Positions 61,911 to 64,000 of a stretch of DNA of 64,000 nucleotides are shown here, piece by piece. The position numbers and the translations under genes are program-made. The DNA comes from Struthio camelus. Its lineage: Eukaryota; Chordata; Aves; Struthioniformes; Struthionidae. The notes under the pieces were generated by a model. It was not told the DNA's origin, made no database searches, and saw only the letters and a list, made by a program, of their open reading frames with translations. The DNA is taken from positions 180,433,247 through 180,497,246 of the forward strand of contig NC_090942.1 of the NCBI RefSeq assembly GCF_040807025.1. Reading direction: 5' to 3'. The stretch's first letter is position 1; the number at the start of each line of letters is the position of its first letter.

Positions 61911-64000
61911 GGAAAGTTTGTGTACACTTAGATAATGAAAAGTTGGTCTACAGTCATTCTTTAACCTGATGTCTGGCTGGGGAGTTTTCTTCCCAGCGTA
62001 AAGAGTTTGTCTGTGATCTAGAAAACTAGACTTGCAGATTCGACTCATGTATCACCACACGGCTGAACAGCTGGAATTCAGTGAGGAAAGATTTTAAATA
62101 GAAGAGCTGAAGAAAAGGCTGTGCACTCAGTAATGATCAACGTGGGACCAAGATGTGCCTGTGACAGTCTACCCAGTTCATGTGCATTTTAATAGGGACT
62201 GTAGAATGCTACTGGTTTTAACACTCTACTGTTGTTTTACTGAGGATACTGTAAAGCAGTTAGAGGGAAGTTTTGGTATCAGTTTTGGCCTCATTGCTAA
62301 TGAAATCATAATTTATATAACAGAATTTTACAACAGATTTTAAATTGTATTAAATAGTACAATATTAAAATATGTTAAATATTTTGGATAAATAATAATA
62401 ATTTTGAACAAACTTACTTGACTTTTCTTGAGTCTGGGTGATAGGGGCATCATGTCAATGATTATTCTGCAAATACGTGTAGGAAGGAAACATTTTCTAC
62501 CTATCATTGATTATATTACAACTTTGGAGTATAAAGTCATTTCTTCACAGCTAGAAACTGATAAAGAGAGCATTTTTGTTTCCAAAAGCTGTGCAGAATT
62601 ATTCTAAAATGTATGAATTAGCTTTGCTAAAAAAATGTGTTTTGACATCTTTCTCATAGGTCACAGAAATGACCACACAGGATCACTTCTATTCCTTTAC
62701 TCCTTTTATGTGAGGAAGTAATCTATTTTATTCTAACAGATACATTGTTTGTAATATAGCTTTGATTCAGATAGATTTCAATATTTCCTTTTATTACAGT
62801 CATTTCACTGAATGTCCTGGCTGCCCCAAATATCTATTATGTCTCTACATTATATGCAATATTTTTTGATCACCAGCAGCAAGATTCTTTTATTCACCTG
62901 TTCCTAATAACAACTTAGATACCAACAAGTTTAAATGTGCTTATCTTCTGGCTACACTCTTTACCACCTTGTCTACTAAGTAATAGAGCACTCCCTTTCA
63001 TAATTCATGTTGGCTGCCGCACCTATTACTCAGTAGGTCAGAATTTAAATTATGTATGCAGCTAAAATTCAGACAAGTAACTTGAGGAATTTTCAGAAAT
63101 ATCTAGGAACATATGTCTGAATGCTATATACACATTTAGAGGCATAAATAATTTTTAAAAATAGCATTCATTTTTTATTCCATTTATTTAAGCTTTACCA
63201 TATTAGCAATGTAATTTCTTCTCCATTTTCTCAAGTTCCGATTCAACTGGCATTTAAAAATTTTGGACGTAAGTTTTTGCCCTACTCTCCAGCTTTTCCC
63301 CATTCTTATCAATTATGTATGGATCTTGCTCTCTGATGATCAAGTGTTGTGAAACATCAAACTAAGTTTTTATTGTGCTAATGAGATAGAACTATCTGAC
63401 ATCTAATGACTTCTATGTCTCCTTGAATTATTCCCAGATCTCACTTTCGTGTACAGAAAATTTAGCTGATTGATAATCATTCTTCACTATTTTTGCATTT
63501 CAAATCCCTCTTCCTACTTTTGCATGTAAGTATAATTTGATTACTGAATTTATTGAAGGCCTCCTCTTTCTTCCTTTTTCACTGTGTCAAAGGCTGTATA
63601 ACAAACTTGACCTGTTTTGAACTCATGCATAACCTGAGTAGCGTTCAAATTTTACTTCAAATATGCTGTCATTATAGAATTGATGCCTACACTCTGTATC
63701 AATATATATAATCACATATAGAAGTATTTGAAAGAATTTAAAATCCAAATAAAGTTTTCCATATTATTTCTCTGACTTATTAATGTCCCTTACACATTGT
63801 GAATAGTCTCAAATGAGCCAAGAACACAGAGAGAAGACAGTATTTAAGGTAGTATTAATCTTGAATAGCATGTTTTATTTTGTTCCTCGTGATGTGGCCA
63901 CACATAAGGTAAACATCGAGCTGGAAGAGGGTGGCTGCTGTTGAAAGGTAAAAATGAAAAAGGATGACATATTTCAAGTAGAAAGAAAGGTAAAGGTACA
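61911..64000. other. AT-rich gene-free stretch
   Basis: No gene, RNA gene or transposon is recognised up to the window end. Confidence 0.5.

Noticed and set aside
1..64000. tRNA, rRNA, snRNA genes or bacterial-type operons
   Set aside because: I saw no tRNA A/B box pair with a cloverleaf, no rRNA or snRNA-like segment, and no prokaryotic gene organisation.

Overview
The window looks like an AT-rich, gene-poor stretch of a sauropsid genome, most likely a bird. The main reason is the set of CR1 LINE retrotransposons ending in repeats of the octamer ATTCTGTG (TCACAGAA-type repeats when the copy lies on the minus strand). There are no operons, bacterial promoters or CRISPR arrays. I found no tRNA or rRNA gene.

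Only one open reading frame looks like a host gene: an intronless, minus-strand coiled-coil protein of about 221 residues (5920-6585). It consists almost entirely of 26 uninterrupted heptads and resembles the CCDC70-like class of vertebrate coiled-coil proteins.

Almost all other coding-like sequence belongs to seven recognisable CR1 copies plus one old remnant. Minus-strand copies are A (179-1260), B (12965-15589), C (17941-18491), D (21145-23640) and F (30338-31877). Plus-strand copies are E (26757-26988) and G (about 51996-53377), with an ancient 3' end at about 3515-3600. B and F carry long reverse transcriptase (RT) regions. D carries a full apurinic-type endonuclease and the remains of ORF1 but has lost the RT core. 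G carries the ORF1 SGNH/GDSL-esterase module joined to the RT tail, with nearly all of ORF2 missing. None can be autonomous: every RT core that is present has lost catalytic aspartates or is frameshifted.

The rest is intergenic or intronic sequence: microsatellites, two recent tandem duplications (37 bp x2 at 17558; 51 bp x2 at 50350), a 190-bp polypurine tract (28659-28849), an (ATA)n tract (38933-39009), a GC-richer LTR-like patch (about 2395-2900) and a 1.6-kb C/CA-rich repeat-like block (about 46860-48430). The gene content is too sparse to reconstruct a pathway. The things most worth following up are the perfect-heptad gene, the differently decayed CR1 modules, a frameshift shared by three CR1 copies, and short direct repeats at several CR1 5' junctions.
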